Shown here in pieces: positions 25,505-34,859 of a stretch of 48,534 nucleotides of DNA. Every line of letters begins with the position of its first letter. Positions within the stretch are counted from its first letter, which is position 1. A program made the position numbers and the translations under genes. The notes beneath the pieces are model-generated. The model had not been told where the DNA came from and ran no database searches. It saw nothing but the letters and a program-made list of their open reading frames with translations. Location: assembly GCA_029785375.1 (NCBI GenBank), contig JAFLZV010000001.1, forward strand, positions 76,320 to 124,853, read 5' to 3'. The DNA is from Nitrososphaerota archaeon. GTDB taxonomy: Archaea > Thermoproteota > Nitrososphaeria > Nitrososphaerales > Gagatemarchaeaceae.

Positions 25505-26401
25505 ATGCCTCGTCTGGTCGGCCACATCAGGCTCCCGTCCCGTGCTGACGGGGAGTACGACCACGCTGACGTCCACATCCAGAGCGGCAAGATCTACATC
25601 GCCAATACCGCCGAAGGTTCAGTGGAAGTCGTCGACGGAGAGTCTATGGTCTATGCTACCACCGTCGGGGGGTGTAGGGAGGCGAGCGGCGTGCTCTGCG
25701 CCCAGGACGAAGGGACCGTCTTTGTTGCTGCCAGAGGCGCCGGGAAAATCCTTGCGATCGATGTGGCGCATGACAAGGCGATCAAAGAGATCCCCGCAGG
25801 GTCGACCCCGAACGGGCTCGCTTGGGACTCCCGGCGGAAGCATCTACTTGTCGCCGACGTGAAGGACAACCATACGAGGCTCATAGACCCCGCCTCAGGG
25901 ACGGTGCTCTCCTCAGCCGTCCTCAAGGGGAGGCCGCGCTGGTGCCTCTACGACAAGGAGCTTAACGTCTTCCTCGTCAACGTCCGTGACCCAGCCGGGG
26001 TCTCGATAATCTCCCCGGAGACGATGAAAGAGGAGCGTTTCGTCAGGGTGTCAGCAGCCGGACCTCACGGTCTGGGGACGGTAGACGGGTCAGGGCGTGT
26101 CTACGTGGCCTGCGACGACAGGAACATGGTGGTACTCGATCTCAATCAGGAGCGCGAGGTGGCACGCATTACTCTGTCAGGGCCCCCGGACGTAGTCTGG
26201 ATGAACCTGCAAAAGGGACGCCTGTACTGCGCGACGGGGGAGCCCGGAGTCATAGACGTGATTGACACGTCCAAGCTGGTACACGTCGGGAAAATCCCCA
26301 CCGAGGAAGGGGCTCACACCCTGACCTTCGACGAGAAGAGGCAGAGGCTTTACTCCCTACTCCCGAAGTCAAACAACGTTGGAGTTTACTCCGAGGACTA
26401 G
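25505..26401 (+). CDS. YVTN/YncE-like beta-propeller protein
   Basis: The 298-residue protein is built of about seven repeated strand units of the type SGKIYIANTAEGSVEVVD, RKHLLVADVKDNHTRLID, SGRVYVACDDRNMVVLD and RQRLYSLLPKSNNVGVY, spaced roughly 40 residues apart. This is the signature of seven-bladed YVTN/cytochrome D1-like propellers. There is no signal peptide, so it is probably cytoplasmic. It lies 20 bases after the ChrB-domain gene, in the same operon. Its role (ligand sensing or a scaffold) is not known. Confidence 0.82.
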   Translation: MPRLVGHIRLPSRADGEYDHADVHIQSGKIYIANTAEGSVEVVDGESMVYATTVGGCREASGVLCAQDEGTVFVAARGAGKILAIDVAHDKAIKEIPAGSTPNGLAWDSRRKHLLVADVKDNHTRLIDPASGTVLSSAVLKGRPRWCLYDKELNVFLVNVRDPAGVSIISPETMKEERFVRVSAAGPHGLGTVDGSGRVYVACDDRNMVVLDLNQEREVARITLSGPPDVVWMNLQKGRLYCATGEPGVIDVIDTSKLVHVGKIPTEEGAHTLTFDEKRQRLYSLLPKSNNVGVYSED

Positions 26402-26607
26402 GCCGGGCGGCCGGTTCTTCGCATACTCGCACATCCTTGCTGCCTCCTTGCAGAGCTTGCTCTCCCGCCACTCCGCCTCGTAGGTCTGCCAGTTCGTCCT
26501 AATTGCGGTAACCTTGCGCCAATGACATTGATGGAATCTCGATGGCGATTTAGGTTGTCATCCTCCTCTTCCGACCCGGAATACCTCGGACTTGACCCGA
26601 AAAGGTA

Positions 26608-26717
26608 TGCCCCGGCCGGGATTCGAACCCGGGTCGCCGACTCGAAAGGCCGGCATACTCTCGACACTTTGGGTTTGACCGGGCTTTACGCCCTTGCGGA
26701 CTCTATACTACCGGGGC
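26608..26717 (-). tRNA. tRNA-Glu (TTC) with an enlarged D-arm (probable intron/s)
   Basis: Acceptor GCCCCGG/CCGGGGC plus A73, T arm CCGGG-TTCGAAT-CCCGG and anticodon stem CCGGC/GTCGG with loop CTTTCGA (anticodon TTC at 26644-26646) are all intact. The D stem GTAT/GTAT-type (26705-26708 with 26655-26658) encloses 44 bases where about 9 are expected. The canonical core CCCGGTCAA is at 26675-26683, leaving about 19 bases before and 16 after it. These are best explained as one or two introns in the D arm. The anticodon loop has no insertion. A TATA-like CTCTAATTGC is at about 26740-26749. Confidence 0.88.
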
Positions 26718-26753
26718 TGAGCGAGGCCGCGCGGGTCTGCAATTAGAGCTTTC

Positions 26754-27461
26754 TCATTCTGGGTCGAAGAAGCACCACTCTCCGGCCTCCAAGGCGACCT
26801 CGGAGGCGCATTTCATTGTAAGGGACGGCTCGAAGTTCCTGAAGATCCCGTCTCGGGGGACATAGCAGTTTCTCGGTTTCATCTCGCCCACCGCCCTGAG
26901 AGCCGTTTCAGCCTCAGCCCCCGGCATGAGGGACCGGAAATACAGCCTCCGGCCGAAGATCAGCGGGGGCGACTCATCGGTCGGGAAGTCAGTCACCAGT
27001 GGTCCGACAAGGTCAGCCGAGCCCATGAGTTTTGCCGTTGCGAGGCGCTCGTCCGGGGTCAGCCCGCAGTCCCCTGAAGCCCTGAGCCGTCCCCAGTTCG
27101 AAGCCGCCTCCAGCCTTGGTCGGGCCTTGACCGAGGGAACCCCGTCGGCGAAGAAAGCCGAGAAGTACATCTGGCTGAACGCCCTGGCAGGGACTCGCTC
27201 CTTTGGGAATGCGAGCAGGTCTGGAACAAGGGGGAGTATCAGGTCAGAGGGGTCTTTCGAGGACCAGCAATAGCCGGCCTGCTCCAGGTGAACCGCGCAG
27301 CCCCGGGACGTGGCTGTGACTGACCCCGCTTCCTGTCTCACAGCGAAGCCCCTCTTTTCCATCTCCTCGACGAGGAACCTCTGCTGCGGCGAGCTGAGCT
27401 TAGGGAGAGGCAGGACGTGCCTGTTCCCGATCAGCAGTTGGTGCACCTTGAAGGGAATCAA
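26754..27461 (-). CDS. Unknown protein divergent from isoprenyl diphosphate synthase
   Basis: The 235-residue protein is of no family I recognise. It has no membrane segments or signal peptide. It contains basic segments early, one Cys near the middle (SGDCGL) and two Cys near the end (NCYVP, MKCASEVALEAGEWCFF). The start is TTG 27459-27461, about 25 bases from a palindromic TATA shared with the divergent synthase gene. The reading frame is complete and codon use resembles its neighbours, so it is probably a real gene. Its promoter arrangement suggests coordinated control with the lipid synthase. Confidence 0.6.
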   Translation of the reverse strand: MIPFKVHQLLIGNRHVLPLPKLSSPQQRFLVEEMEKRGFAVRQEAGSVTATSRGCAVHLEQAGYCWSSKDPSDLILPLVPDLLAFPKERVPARAFSQMYFSAFFADGVPSVKARPRLEAASNWGRLRASGDCGLTPDERLATAKLMGSADLVGPLVTDFPTDESPPLIFGRRLYFRSLMPGAEAETALRAVGEMKPRNCYVPRDGIFRNFEPSLTMKCASEVALEAGEWCFFDPE

Positions 27462-27471
27462 CTGCCTGAGT

Positions 27472-27505
27472 GATTAGGAGAACTCATTATATAACGAGCC
27501 TAATC
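27472..27505. promoter_or_regulatory. Symmetric divergent promoter with palindromic TATA
   Basis: A perfect palindrome TTATATAA (27487-27494) lies inside the near-palindrome CTCaTTATATAAcGAG (27483-27498) and between perfect arms GATTAGG (27472-27478) and CCTAATC (27499-27505). The TATA is about 26 bases from the starts on each side (TTG 27461 and ATG 27520), giving two leaderless or nearly leaderless transcripts from one element. Confidence 0.6.
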
Positions 27506-27519
27506 CGTTCGTTATTGCC

Positions 27520-28386
27520 ATGAGGAGAGTGGGAGAAGACAGGGCCGTGTCGCTCGAGTCGCTTGAAGAGCGCATGAAGTCCTATGCCCTGCGCGTAGAT
27601 TCCGCACTGGTCCGCGAGTTCAAACTCTATTCCCATTCGAGGTTTCACGACCCACTGGCCTATGCTACAGAGGGAGGGAAGCGGGTAAGGCCTGTTATGC
27701 TCATGCTGTCGGCGGAGGCCCTCGGCTGCAGAGACGACAGGGTCCTCGGGGCTGCGGTCGCCGTGGAGCTCCTGCACACCGAATCAATCATCCACGACGA
27801 CGTCATCGACGAAGAGAAGGCCAGAAGGAACAAGATACCCTTCCACCTGAAGTACGGTTACAGCGCGTCGCTCCTCAGCGCGGACTTCGTCTTCGCCATG
27901 ATACTCGCCATAGCGGCGAGGTACGACGACAAGAGAATAGCCGAAGAGGTCAGCAGCGCAGCTCTCCAGATGTCCGAAGGAGAGTACTCTGAGCTCACCA
28001 TCGACCCCCAGATATACAAGCTCACGTGGGACGAATACATCAGGATAGTGACCGAGAAGACCGCGTCGCTCTTCGAGACGTCGGCGAAGCTCGGCGCCAT
28101 GATTGCTGGGGGTGACGAGAAGGAGGTCCAAGCCCTGGCCGACTACGGCAGGTGCATAGGTATCGCGTACCAGCTCAAGGACGACCTGCTTGACTGGAGG
28201 TCCAAGGACAAGGTGTCGCTGGGGCTGCTGAAGACACACAGCGAGAGCGAGGTGGTTGGGAAGATAACAGCCCAGGCCCAGTCCTACGCGGAAGAGGCCA
28301 AACGGGTGCTCATCCACATCCCCAGAAACGAGGCCACCGTCCTGCTAGAAGACCTGGCTGACTTCTCCATCAGGCGCCAGCACTGA
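27520..28386 (+). CDS. idsA: Short-chain isoprenyl diphosphate synthase (geranylgeranyl-type)
   Basis: The enzyme elongates allylic diphosphates with isopentenyl diphosphate, supplying chains for archaeal ether lipids. The 288-residue protein has GGKRVRP (52-58), the first Asp-rich motif DDVID (93-97) and the second DDLLD (221-225). At the position five before the first Asp-rich motif it has Glu, not the Tyr/Phe of farnesyl synthases, so a C20 or longer product is expected. ATG 27520 follows the shared TATA. It is divergent from an unknown gene. Confidence 0.88.
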   Translation: MRRVGEDRAVSLESLEERMKSYALRVDSALVREFKLYSHSRFHDPLAYATEGGKRVRPVMLMLSAEALGCRDDRVLGAAVAVELLHTESIIHDDVIDEEKARRNKIPFHLKYGYSASLLSADFVFAMILAIAARYDDKRIAEEVSSAALQMSEGEYSELTIDPQIYKLTWDEYIRIVTEKTASLFETSAKLGAMIAGGDEKEVQALADYGRCIGIAYQLKDDLLDWRSKDKVSLGLLKTHSESEVVGKITAQAQSYAEEAKRVLIHIPRNEATVLLEDLADFSIRRQH

Positions 28387-28458
28387 GTTCGTATCACCGC
28401 ATGTGCGTAGATGGAAGTCCTCTCTCCGCCGATTGCCTACCGCGTTGCCTGAGCAGCG

Positions 28459-30510
28459 TCAGGCAGGCACTGCCGCCGGCTCTGCCGGGACGGCCTGGCC
28501 CTTCGCTGCCATCTCCATCCTGCTTATGGTATAGGTCCGCCTCCCTCTGAATGGAGTGAACATCCTGCCCTGCCCGTGATAGAACTTCGAGAAGAACTCT
28601 ACGTAGATGAGCCTGGCCCCTTGGATTCCTGGTTCGAACAGGGCAAGCACCAGGTTGAACAGTTGCCCCATCACGAGTATGACCACACCCATGACCGCGT
28701 AGGCTGGCCCGCCAGACATGTCGCCGAGGAATAGGGTGTCCACCACTAGCGCGAGGGCGACAGAGGCGAGCAGGATTCCGACAAGCCTGGTGTAAGAGAG
28801 TATGTGGCTCACGATAGATGGAAGCTCGATGAGCGCCTGTCCCCCCTCTCCGTAGGCGATGAGCGCCATGCCCGCCACGGCGAGCCCTATGTAGCCGCCC
28901 GCGAGCGGGTTGGAGGCGGGGTTGATGTCCCCGTGGTGGAGGACCGTCAGGCCGATGAGCACGATGCCCCAGGCTTCGAACAACCAGCCGAGCTTGCCGT
29001 AGATGTGACGCGTCTCCCCCTCCCAGTACTTGTTGACCATCCCCATCACCAGCCCCAGGGAGACCTCGAAGAGGCCGACGTAGCCGCTGAGAAGGAGCAG
29101 GGTCTTGAGGCCCCGCGAGGATATCGGGTCGAGGATTGCGCCGTTGGTGGTGAGGGTCTGCGGGAGGTTGAGTTTGAGAGCGGTGTTCAGGTAGGAGTAG
29201 AAGTACTGGTTGAGGTGGAACCCGAAATACGCATTGAAGATGAAACCAAAGATGATCCCCATAATCGAGCCAGGAATCATGGCCAGTGCAAGCTTCCGGA
29301 ACTGGGTCGGCTTGAAGATGTTCCGAGCGAACTTCCTCAGGCCGGCCGGGACCATGGTCTTCCCCCCCGGGTGCTCGACCCGCTTGATTATCCAGAGCGA
29401 CACGCCCAGAATCACCAGGCCGTACCCGACGTCGCCGAGCATCAGCCCGAAGAAGATGGGGAAGGTGAATGCGAAGATCACCGTGGGGTCGAACTCGTTG
29501 GACTGTGGGAGCGAGTAGAACCTTACGAAGGATTCGAAGAACCTGAGCCTCTTCGGCGTCTCCATCAGAGTGGGCGGCTTGCTGTCGCTGGGGAGGTCGA
29601 AGACAAGGGTCGAGCTGCTGTGGCTGGCGATGGCATCCTTTAGGGCTGGCTCGCTCCTCCTTGGGACCCACCCTTCCATCACGAAACTGCTCTCAGTGAA
29701 CCCGAACTGGTTGATGACCTCGTAGATCCTCGCCTCGATGTGGAGCTGCTCCTCGACTGAGGAAAGGGTACCATAGTATCTCTCCGAGAGGGCCCGGAGG
29801 CCGTCAGCGACCTTGGTGAGCTCGGACTCGGCCTGAGACCTTTCCGCTTCAAGGGAGGCCAGCACCTGGGAGGCGGTACCCTTCATCGGTGGGATGCGCT
29901 CAAGCCTGACGTTGGCCGCCTGGACTACCGAACCGAACTTCTCGAGGGCGTCCTTCGGGACGACGACCACGACCCGCACCGGACCTTCGCCGGCAGACTG
30001 GACCATCGCGCCCTGGATGGACGAGAGGCCGTTTGAGAGCTGGGTGAAACCGTCAGCCGGGAGACTTGCGAAGAAAGAGACCGCGCTCTCGAGGTCTAGG
30101 ACCCCAAGGTCAGCGTTGATGAAGTCTAGGCCCCTGACGAGGGACACCCTGGCCCCGAGATCGTCTATCTTCGACTTCAGGCGCTCTTCACTCTGCTTGA
30201 GGGAGGCCACCTCGGCGTCTATCTTCACCGACCTCGAAACCCCCATCACCTCTTTCGTGGAAGAGAACCCAGTCTTCCCCGCCGCTGCCGCCTTGGGGAG
30301 GGCTGACAACAGCGACCTGATTCGCAGCAGTTCCTCGGATACCTCCTTGGAGGCCGCGGCTTCGGCGTCGGCGCGGAGGAGTGCGGCCGCCTCTTCCGAG
30401 AGAGGCTCTATCTGGACGACCCCCAGGTCGTGGAGGAGTGAGACTACGTGCTGTCTCTCCTCGCGTGGCCCGACCACCCCTACCCTCTGCATCGCGGCCG
30501 GCTTCAGCAA
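28459..30510 (-). CDS. atpI: A-type ATPase subunit I (a subunit, membrane stator/proton channel)
   Basis: The 683-residue protein has a soluble N-terminal half with coiled-coil segments and a C-terminal half of 7-8 membrane helices (for example TVIFAFTFPIFFGLMLGDVGYGLVILG), as in subunit a/I. It forms the ion half-channel and links to the peripheral stalk. TTG 30508-30510 is the likely start (LKPAAMQRVGVVG), two bases after the subunit H stop. ATG 30492 is an alternative. It is the last gene of the ATPase operon. Confidence 0.9.
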   Translation of the reverse strand: MLKPAAMQRVGVVGPREERQHVVSLLHDLGVVQIEPLSEEAAALLRADAEAAASKEVSEELLRIRSLLSALPKAAAAGKTGFSSTKEVMGVSRSVKIDAEVASLKQSEERLKSKIDDLGARVSLVRGLDFINADLGVLDLESAVSFFASLPADGFTQLSNGLSSIQGAMVQSAGEGPVRVVVVVPKDALEKFGSVVQAANVRLERIPPMKGTASQVLASLEAERSQAESELTKVADGLRALSERYYGTLSSVEEQLHIEARIYEVINQFGFTESSFVMEGWVPRRSEPALKDAIASHSSSTLVFDLPSDSKPPTLMETPKRLRFFESFVRFYSLPQSNEFDPTVIFAFTFPIFFGLMLGDVGYGLVILGVSLWIIKRVEHPGGKTMVPAGLRKFARNIFKPTQFRKLALAMIPGSIMGIIFGFIFNAYFGFHLNQYFYSYLNTALKLNLPQTLTTNGAILDPISSRGLKTLLLLSGYVGLFEVSLGLVMGMVNKYWEGETRHIYGKLGWLFEAWGIVLIGLTVLHHGDINPASNPLAGGYIGLAVAGMALIAYGEGGQALIELPSIVSHILSYTRLVGILLASVALALVVDTLFLGDMSGGPAYAVMGVVILVMGQLFNLVLALFEPGIQGARLIYVEFFSKFYHGQGRMFTPFRGRRTYTISRMEMAAKGQAVPAEPAAVPA

Positions 30511-30512
30511 AT

Positions 30513-30845
30513 CTATTCTCCCTTGAATTCTGAGAACAATATCTCGTCGACTATCTCCCGGAGCCGCTTCTTGCCCAGCGACTTCGCCGAGAGGGCGTCG
30601 GCGTCCTTCTTGGTCGCGGCGAAGAGGGCGTCAGCCTTCTTCCGGGCTGCGTTCCTGGCCTTCTCTGACTCGTCGGCGACGTAGGCGTCGGCTGCGGCTT
30701 TGGCGTCTGCGATGGACTTGTCTGCCTCATTCTCCAGGGAGAGGAGCTCCGCCTCCAATGCCTTCCTCCTCTCGGATATCTTGCGGTTGCTGGCCTCCTC
30801 AGCCTCCTTGATCTTCTTCAGGACGTCCGTGTAGTTTGTGGACAC
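30513..30845 (-). CDS. atpH: A-type ATPase subunit H (peripheral stalk coiled coil)
   Basis: The 110-residue protein is an almost continuous amphipathic helix with Glu/Lys/Ala heptads, from about residue 8 to 90, ending in a short globular tail. This is the standard subunit H (G-like) of archaeal ATPases, which pairs with subunit E in the stalk. The start is GTG 30843-30845. It is tightly packed between the 64-residue gene and subunit I. Confidence 0.75.
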   Translation of the reverse strand: MSTNYTDVLKKIKEAEEASNRKISERRKALEAELLSLENEADKSIADAKAAADAYVADESEKARNAARKKADALFAATKKDADALSAKSLGKKRLREIVDEILFSEFKGE

Positions 30846-30846
30846 T

Positions 30847-31041
30847 CTAGATTACCCCTATTATCATCAGGGCGACGGCGGCGATGGCGGCCACCTTCGC
30901 GACCTTGAGAGCGGTCATGATTAGGTGGAAGCGCCTCTGTTGCCCGTTGACGAAACCCTTCCGACTGGGCTTTGGCGGGGCCGCCCAGTAGAATGGCGGG
31001 AGGCCCAGCAGCTTCCTGAGCTTCTTGGGTTCCTCGCTCAT
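30847..31041 (-). CDS. Small membrane protein within the ATPase operon
   Basis: The 64-residue protein has a basic, Pro-rich N terminus (PPFYWAAPPKPSRKG) and one C-terminal hydrophobic segment (LKVAKVAAIAAVALMIIGVI). ATG 31041 overlaps the subunit D stop by four bases (ATGA) and the H gene follows after one base, so it is translated with them. No family is recognised. Position suggests an accessory or assembly protein anchoring to the membrane. Confidence 0.65.
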   Translation of the reverse strand: MSEEPKKLRKLLGLPPFYWAAPPKPSRKGFVNGQQRRFHLIMTALKVAKVAAIAAVALMIIGVI

Positions 31042-31697
31042 GCCTTGGCTTCCTCCTCTTCTCTCTCGGCGAGCTTCCTCTTCACAGTCTTTAGCTTGGT
31101 GAAGCTTTCCCGCTCCATCTCGTCGAACCTGAACTTGATGTAGCGAGCGTTGGCCTGGAGCCTGGGGATGAGGACGTTTTCGATGGCGTTGGACCTCCTC
31201 TTGACCTTCTCTATCTCCATCAGGAGCTTCCTCAGGGCGGTCTCCTTCTCCGCCACGTCGAGCACCATCCGGTGGAGGCTCTCGAAGGACTTTATCGCCT
31301 GGCTCACCGCCGCTGGTATCTCGAGGAGGTACTCCTGTCCGGCGCTCCCGGAGACCTGCGAAGTGATTTCTGGTATCCTGACGCCCATCACGTTCTTGCT
31401 CTTGAGGGTCAGCTCGTGGATCCGCGGGATTCGCATGGACTCGTACTCGAGCCTGAGCGGCCCCACGAACATCTCCGTCGCGTGGATCCCCTCGTACCCC
31501 TTGACCAACTTGGACTGCAGGCCGCTCCTCATGTCCGCCAGGGTCTTGCTCAGGTTGAAGAACTCGAGTATGAGAGCGGACCTCTTGAGCTTGAGAAGCT
31601 TCAGCCCCTTGCGGGAGACGGCGATCCTCCGCATAGTCCGAAGATATTCCATCCTCGTCGGCTTGATGTTGATCGCGGCGGGCAACGCTCCCTCCAC
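31038..31697 (-). CDS. atpD: A-type ATPase subunit D (central stalk)
   Basis: The 219-residue protein matches the V/A-type D subunit: INIKPTRMEYLRTMRRI at the N terminus, a long helical region, a central globular part (MRIPRIHELTLK...) and a C-terminal helix with AIENVLIPRLQANARYI, the family's characteristic motif. It forms the rotor shaft. The start is GTG 31695-31697, five bases after subunit B ends. Confidence 0.9.
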   Translation of the reverse strand: MEGALPAAINIKPTRMEYLRTMRRIAVSRKGLKLLKLKRSALILEFFNLSKTLADMRSGLQSKLVKGYEGIHATEMFVGPLRLEYESMRIPRIHELTLKSKNVMGVRIPEITSQVSGSAGQEYLLEIPAAVSQAIKSFESLHRMVLDVAEKETALRKLLMEIEKVKRRSNAIENVLIPRLQANARYIKFRFDEMERESFTKLKTVKRKLAEREEEEAKA

Positions 31698-31702
31698 CAG
31701 CC

Positions 31703-33091
31703 CTACTGGGGCGTAGTTCTCTTCCGGTACTTTTCGACGAGCTCTGGTTTTATCCTTTTGATTTCGGTGTCAGAGAGTGGCTCTATGACCTTCCACCCGA
31801 TGTCGAGTGTCTGCTCGATGCTCCTGTCTTCATAGACGCCCTGCTTGACGAACATCTGCTCGAACCGCTCCGCGACCTTCAGGAACTTCCTGTCAGTCTC
31901 GCTGAGAGCCTCCTCGCCGACGATGGCCGAGAGTGCGCGGACGTCCTTCCCCTGGGCGTAGGAAGCGTAGAGCTGGTCTGCCATGCCCCTGTGGTCCTCC
32001 CTGGTCCTCGTGGGACCTATCCCCTGGTTCATCAGCCTAGAGAGCGACTCGAGGACGTCGATGGGCGGATAGACCCCGGACCTGTCCAAGTCCCTGCTGA
32101 CGTAGATCTGCCCCTCGGTGATGTAGCCGGTGAGGTCGGGGATCGGGTGGGTCTTGTCGTCAGCGGGCATGGTGAGTATTGGGATCTGCGTAATCGAACC
32201 CTTCCGGCCCTTGATCTTGCCCGCCCTCTCGTAGAGGGTGGCGAGGTCCGTGTAGGTGTATCCCGGATAGCCTCTCCTGCCGGGGACCTCGTTGCGCGCC
32301 GCGGCGATCTCTCTGAGCGACTCGCAGTAGTTGGTCATGTCGGTGAGTATGACGAGGACGTGGCTCTCCCTCTCGTAGGCCAGGTACTCTGCGGTCGTGA
32401 GCGCGAGCCTGGGCGTGAGGATCCGCTCCATCGAGGGGTCGGAAGAGAGGTTGAGGAACAGGACGGTCCTCTCCAGAGCGCCCGTCTCCTCGAACTGCCT
32501 GATGAAGAAGTTCGCCTCCTCGCTGGTGATCCCCATCGCCGCGAAGACCACGGAGAAGTTCTCCGAGGAGTTGAGGACCTTGGCCTGCCTCGCGATCTGA
32601 GCGGCTAGGAGGTTGTGAGGGAGGCCTGCGGCAGAGAAGAGCGGCAGCTTCTGCCCCCTGACGAGAGTGTTCATGCCGTCTATGGTCGATATCCCTGTCT
32701 GGATGAACTCCGAAGGCTCTTCCCTGCTGTAGGGGTTCATGGCCGAGCCGACTATTTCCACCTTGGTCTTCGAGACGATGGCGGGGCCGGAGTCGCGCGG
32801 GTTCCCGAGGCCGGAGAAGACCCTCCCTAGCATCTCGTCTGAGACTGATATCCTCGCCGTCTCGCCGAGAAACCTGACCGAAGTGCCGGTGGTACTCAGC
32901 CCGAGGGTCGAACCAAAGACCTGGACGACCGCCAGGCCGGAGCCGGCGTCGAGCACCTGCCCGCGGACCCTCTCCCCGAGGGCGTTGGTAACTTCGACCA
33001 TCTCGCCGTAGGCAGCGTGCTCCACCTTCTCCACGAAGAGCAGAGGGCCTGCGACCTGGGAGACTGTCCTGTAGGAGACTGGCTCGGTCAC
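31703..33091 (-). CDS. atpB: A-type ATPase subunit B (non-catalytic nucleotide-binding)
   Basis: The 462-residue protein is the regulatory B subunit, without a P-loop but with the characteristic [28 protein letters not shown] region, [30 protein letters not shown] and [17 protein letters not shown]. It alternates with A in the hexamer. The start is GTG 33089-33091, one base after the subunit A stop. Confidence 0.95.
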   Translation of the reverse strand: MTEPVSYRTVSQVAGPLLFVEKVEHAAYGEMVEVTNALGERVRGQVLDAGSGLAVVQVFGSTLGLSTTGTSVRFLGETARISVSDEMLGRVFSGLGNPRDSGPAIVSKTKVEIVGSAMNPYSREEPSEFIQTGISTIDGMNTLVRGQKLPLFSAAGLPHNLLAAQIARQAKVLNSSENFSVVFAAMGITSEEANFFIRQFEETGALERTVLFLNLSSDPSMERILTPRLALTTAEYLAYERESHVLVILTDMTNYCESLREIAAARNEVPGRRGYPGYTYTDLATLYERAGKIKGRKGSITQIPILTMPADDKTHPIPDLTGYITEGQIYVSRDLDRSGVYPPIDVLESLSRLMNQGIGPTRTREDHRGMADQLYASYAQGKDVRALSAIVGEEALSETDRKFLKVAERFEQMFVKQGVYEDRSIEQTLDIGWKVIEPLSDTEIKRIKPELVEKYRKRTTPQ

Positions 33092-33092
33092 C

Positions 33093-34859
33093 TCAGACCT
33101 TGACCTCCTGAACTAGTGCGCCGAACTGCTGGTCCATCTCGGTCATCACTCCTTTGACGAAGTCATCCACCTGGTCCTCGGGGGTCCACTTTATTCTCCC
33201 TATCTTGACCTTGACGGGGAGAGATGAGACCTGGGAGGCCTGGGCACCGGCTCTGATGGCGTCCGCCTCCTCCCGTCCGAAGGCGAGGATGGTGTTCAAC
33301 ATCAGGTACTGCTTCTTCATGGAAGTGTAGGTGTCGACCGCGTCGTAGGCGCTCTGCTGCAGATAGTCTTCGCGGATGCTCTTCGCGACGTCCATGGCCC
33401 CCTTCTCCGACTCCGGGAGGGCGTCGTAGCCCACCAGCTGGACAATGTCGTTGAGCTCTGCCTCCTTCTGGAGTATGCCCAGCGCCTCGGCGCGCATGTC
33501 GGGCCACTCCTTGGCCACCGTCTCCTGATACCAACCCTTCAGGTCGTCGGTGTAGAGCGAATAGCTCGTGAGCCAATTGATAGCGGGGAAGTGCCTCCTC
33601 GAGGCGAGGCTCGCGTCGAGCGCCCAGAAGACCCTCGTCACCCTGAGCGTGTTCTGCGAGACGGGCTCGGAGAAGTCGCCTCCGGGCGGGGAGACAGCCC
33701 CCACCACCGTGACCGATCCGACCCTGCTGTCCGGCCCCAGCGCGATGACCTTGCCTGAACGCTCATAGAACTCGGCGAGCCTGCTGCCGAGGTACGCGGG
33801 ATAGCCTTCCTCGCCGGGCATCTCTTCGAGCCTGCCTGATATCTCCCTGAGCGCCTCGGCCCACCTCGACGTGCTGTCGGCCATGAGGGCGACATCGTAC
33901 CCCATGTCTCTGTAATATTCCGCGAGCGTGATCCCCGTGTAGATGCTCGCCTCCCTGGCCGCGACCGGCATGTTGGAGGTGTTCGCTACGAGAATCGTCC
34001 TCTCCATGAGAGGCCTCTTGGACCTGGGATCCTCGAGCTCTGGGAAGGTCGCGAGGACCTCGGTCATCTCGTTCCCCCGTTCGCCGCAGCCCACGTAGAC
34101 GATTATCCTGCTGTCGCTCCACTTCGCAAGCTGCTGTTGAGACACCGTCTTGCCGCTCCCGAATGGGCCAGGAATGGCCGCGGTCCCTCCCTTGGCTACG
34201 GGGAAGAAAGTGTCGAAGACCCTCTGCCCGGTGAGGAGCGGGGTGTCTGGAGGGAGCTTCCTGGCTATCGGCCTCGGGGTCCTGACCTTCCACTTGGTGG
34301 CGAGGAAGACGTCCACATCTTCGGTGGAGGTCTTGATCTTGCCGACCACCTCTCTGATGGTGAACTTGCCTTCTTTGAGCTCCTTGAGCTCGCCGGAGAC
34401 CCCCGGCGGCACCATGATCTTGTGGGAGACGAGCTGCGTCTCCTGGACCGTCCCGATAATCTCGCCTGGAGCTACCTTGTCCCCTTTCTTCTTGGAGGGG
34501 ACGAACTCCCACTTCTTCTTCTCGTCCAGCGCGGGTATGACGAGTCCCCTGCTGATGAAGTCCCCGCTCTGTTCCCTGAGGACGTTGAGAGGCCTTTGGA
34601 TGCCGTCATAGATCGACGTAAGGAGCCCAGGGCCGAGCTCCACGGAGAGCGCCTGCCCTGTGTTGACCACCTTATCGCCTGGCCTCACGCCCGTGGTGTC
34701 CTCGTAGATCTGGAGTATGGCAGTCGTGCCCTGGAGCTTGATGACTTCGCCGACGAGCCCGAGCTCGCCGACTCTGACCACGTCGAACATCTTCGCCCTC
34801 TCCAGGCCCTCCGCCGTGACCACAGGCCCCGTAACTCTGATGATGGTTCCGTCCTTCAT
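33093..34859 (-). CDS. atpA: A-type ATPase subunit A (catalytic)
   Basis: The 588-residue catalytic subunit has the P-loop GPFGSGKT (231-238), the non-homologous A-specific region (about 110-200), the [12 protein letters not shown] motif, and [27 protein letters not shown]. It hydrolyses or synthesises ATP at the A/B interface. No intein is present at the P-loop, where many archaeal copies carry one. ATG 34857-34859 overlaps the subunit F stop. Confidence 0.96.
   Translation of the reverse strand: MKDGTIIRVTGPVVTAEGLERAKMFDVVRVGELGLVGEVIKLQGTTAILQIYEDTTGVRPGDKVVNTGQALSVELGPGLLTSIYDGIQRPLNVLREQSGDFISRGLVIPALDEKKKWEFVPSKKKGDKVAPGEIIGTVQETQLVSHKIMVPPGVSGELKELKEGKFTIREVVGKIKTSTEDVDVFLATKWKVRTPRPIARKLPPDTPLLTGQRVFDTFFPVAKGGTAAIPGPFGSGKTVSQQQLAKWSDSRIIVYVGCGERGNEMTEVLATFPELEDPRSKRPLMERTILVANTSNMPVAAREASIYTGITLAEYYRDMGYDVALMADSTSRWAEALREISGRLEEMPGEEGYPAYLGSRLAEFYERSGKVIALGPDSRVGSVTVVGAVSPPGGDFSEPVSQNTLRVTRVFWALDASLASRRHFPAINWLTSYSLYTDDLKGWYQETVAKEWPDMRAEALGILQKEAELNDIVQLVGYDALPESEKGAMDVAKSIREDYLQQSAYDAVDTYTSMKKQYLMLNTILAFGREEADAIRAGAQASQVSSLPVKVKIGRIKWTPEDQVDDFVKGVMTEMDQQFGALVQEVKV

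Noticed and set aside
28394-29671. A long (425-residue) minus-strand frame over the ATPase I gene
   Set aside because: It is rich in His/Arg/Pro/Gly and shadows atpI; the other frame shows the subunit I signature.
33093-34859. An intein in the ATPase A subunit
   Set aside because: The P-loop GPFGSGKT and flanks are continuous, and the length is normal at 588 residues.
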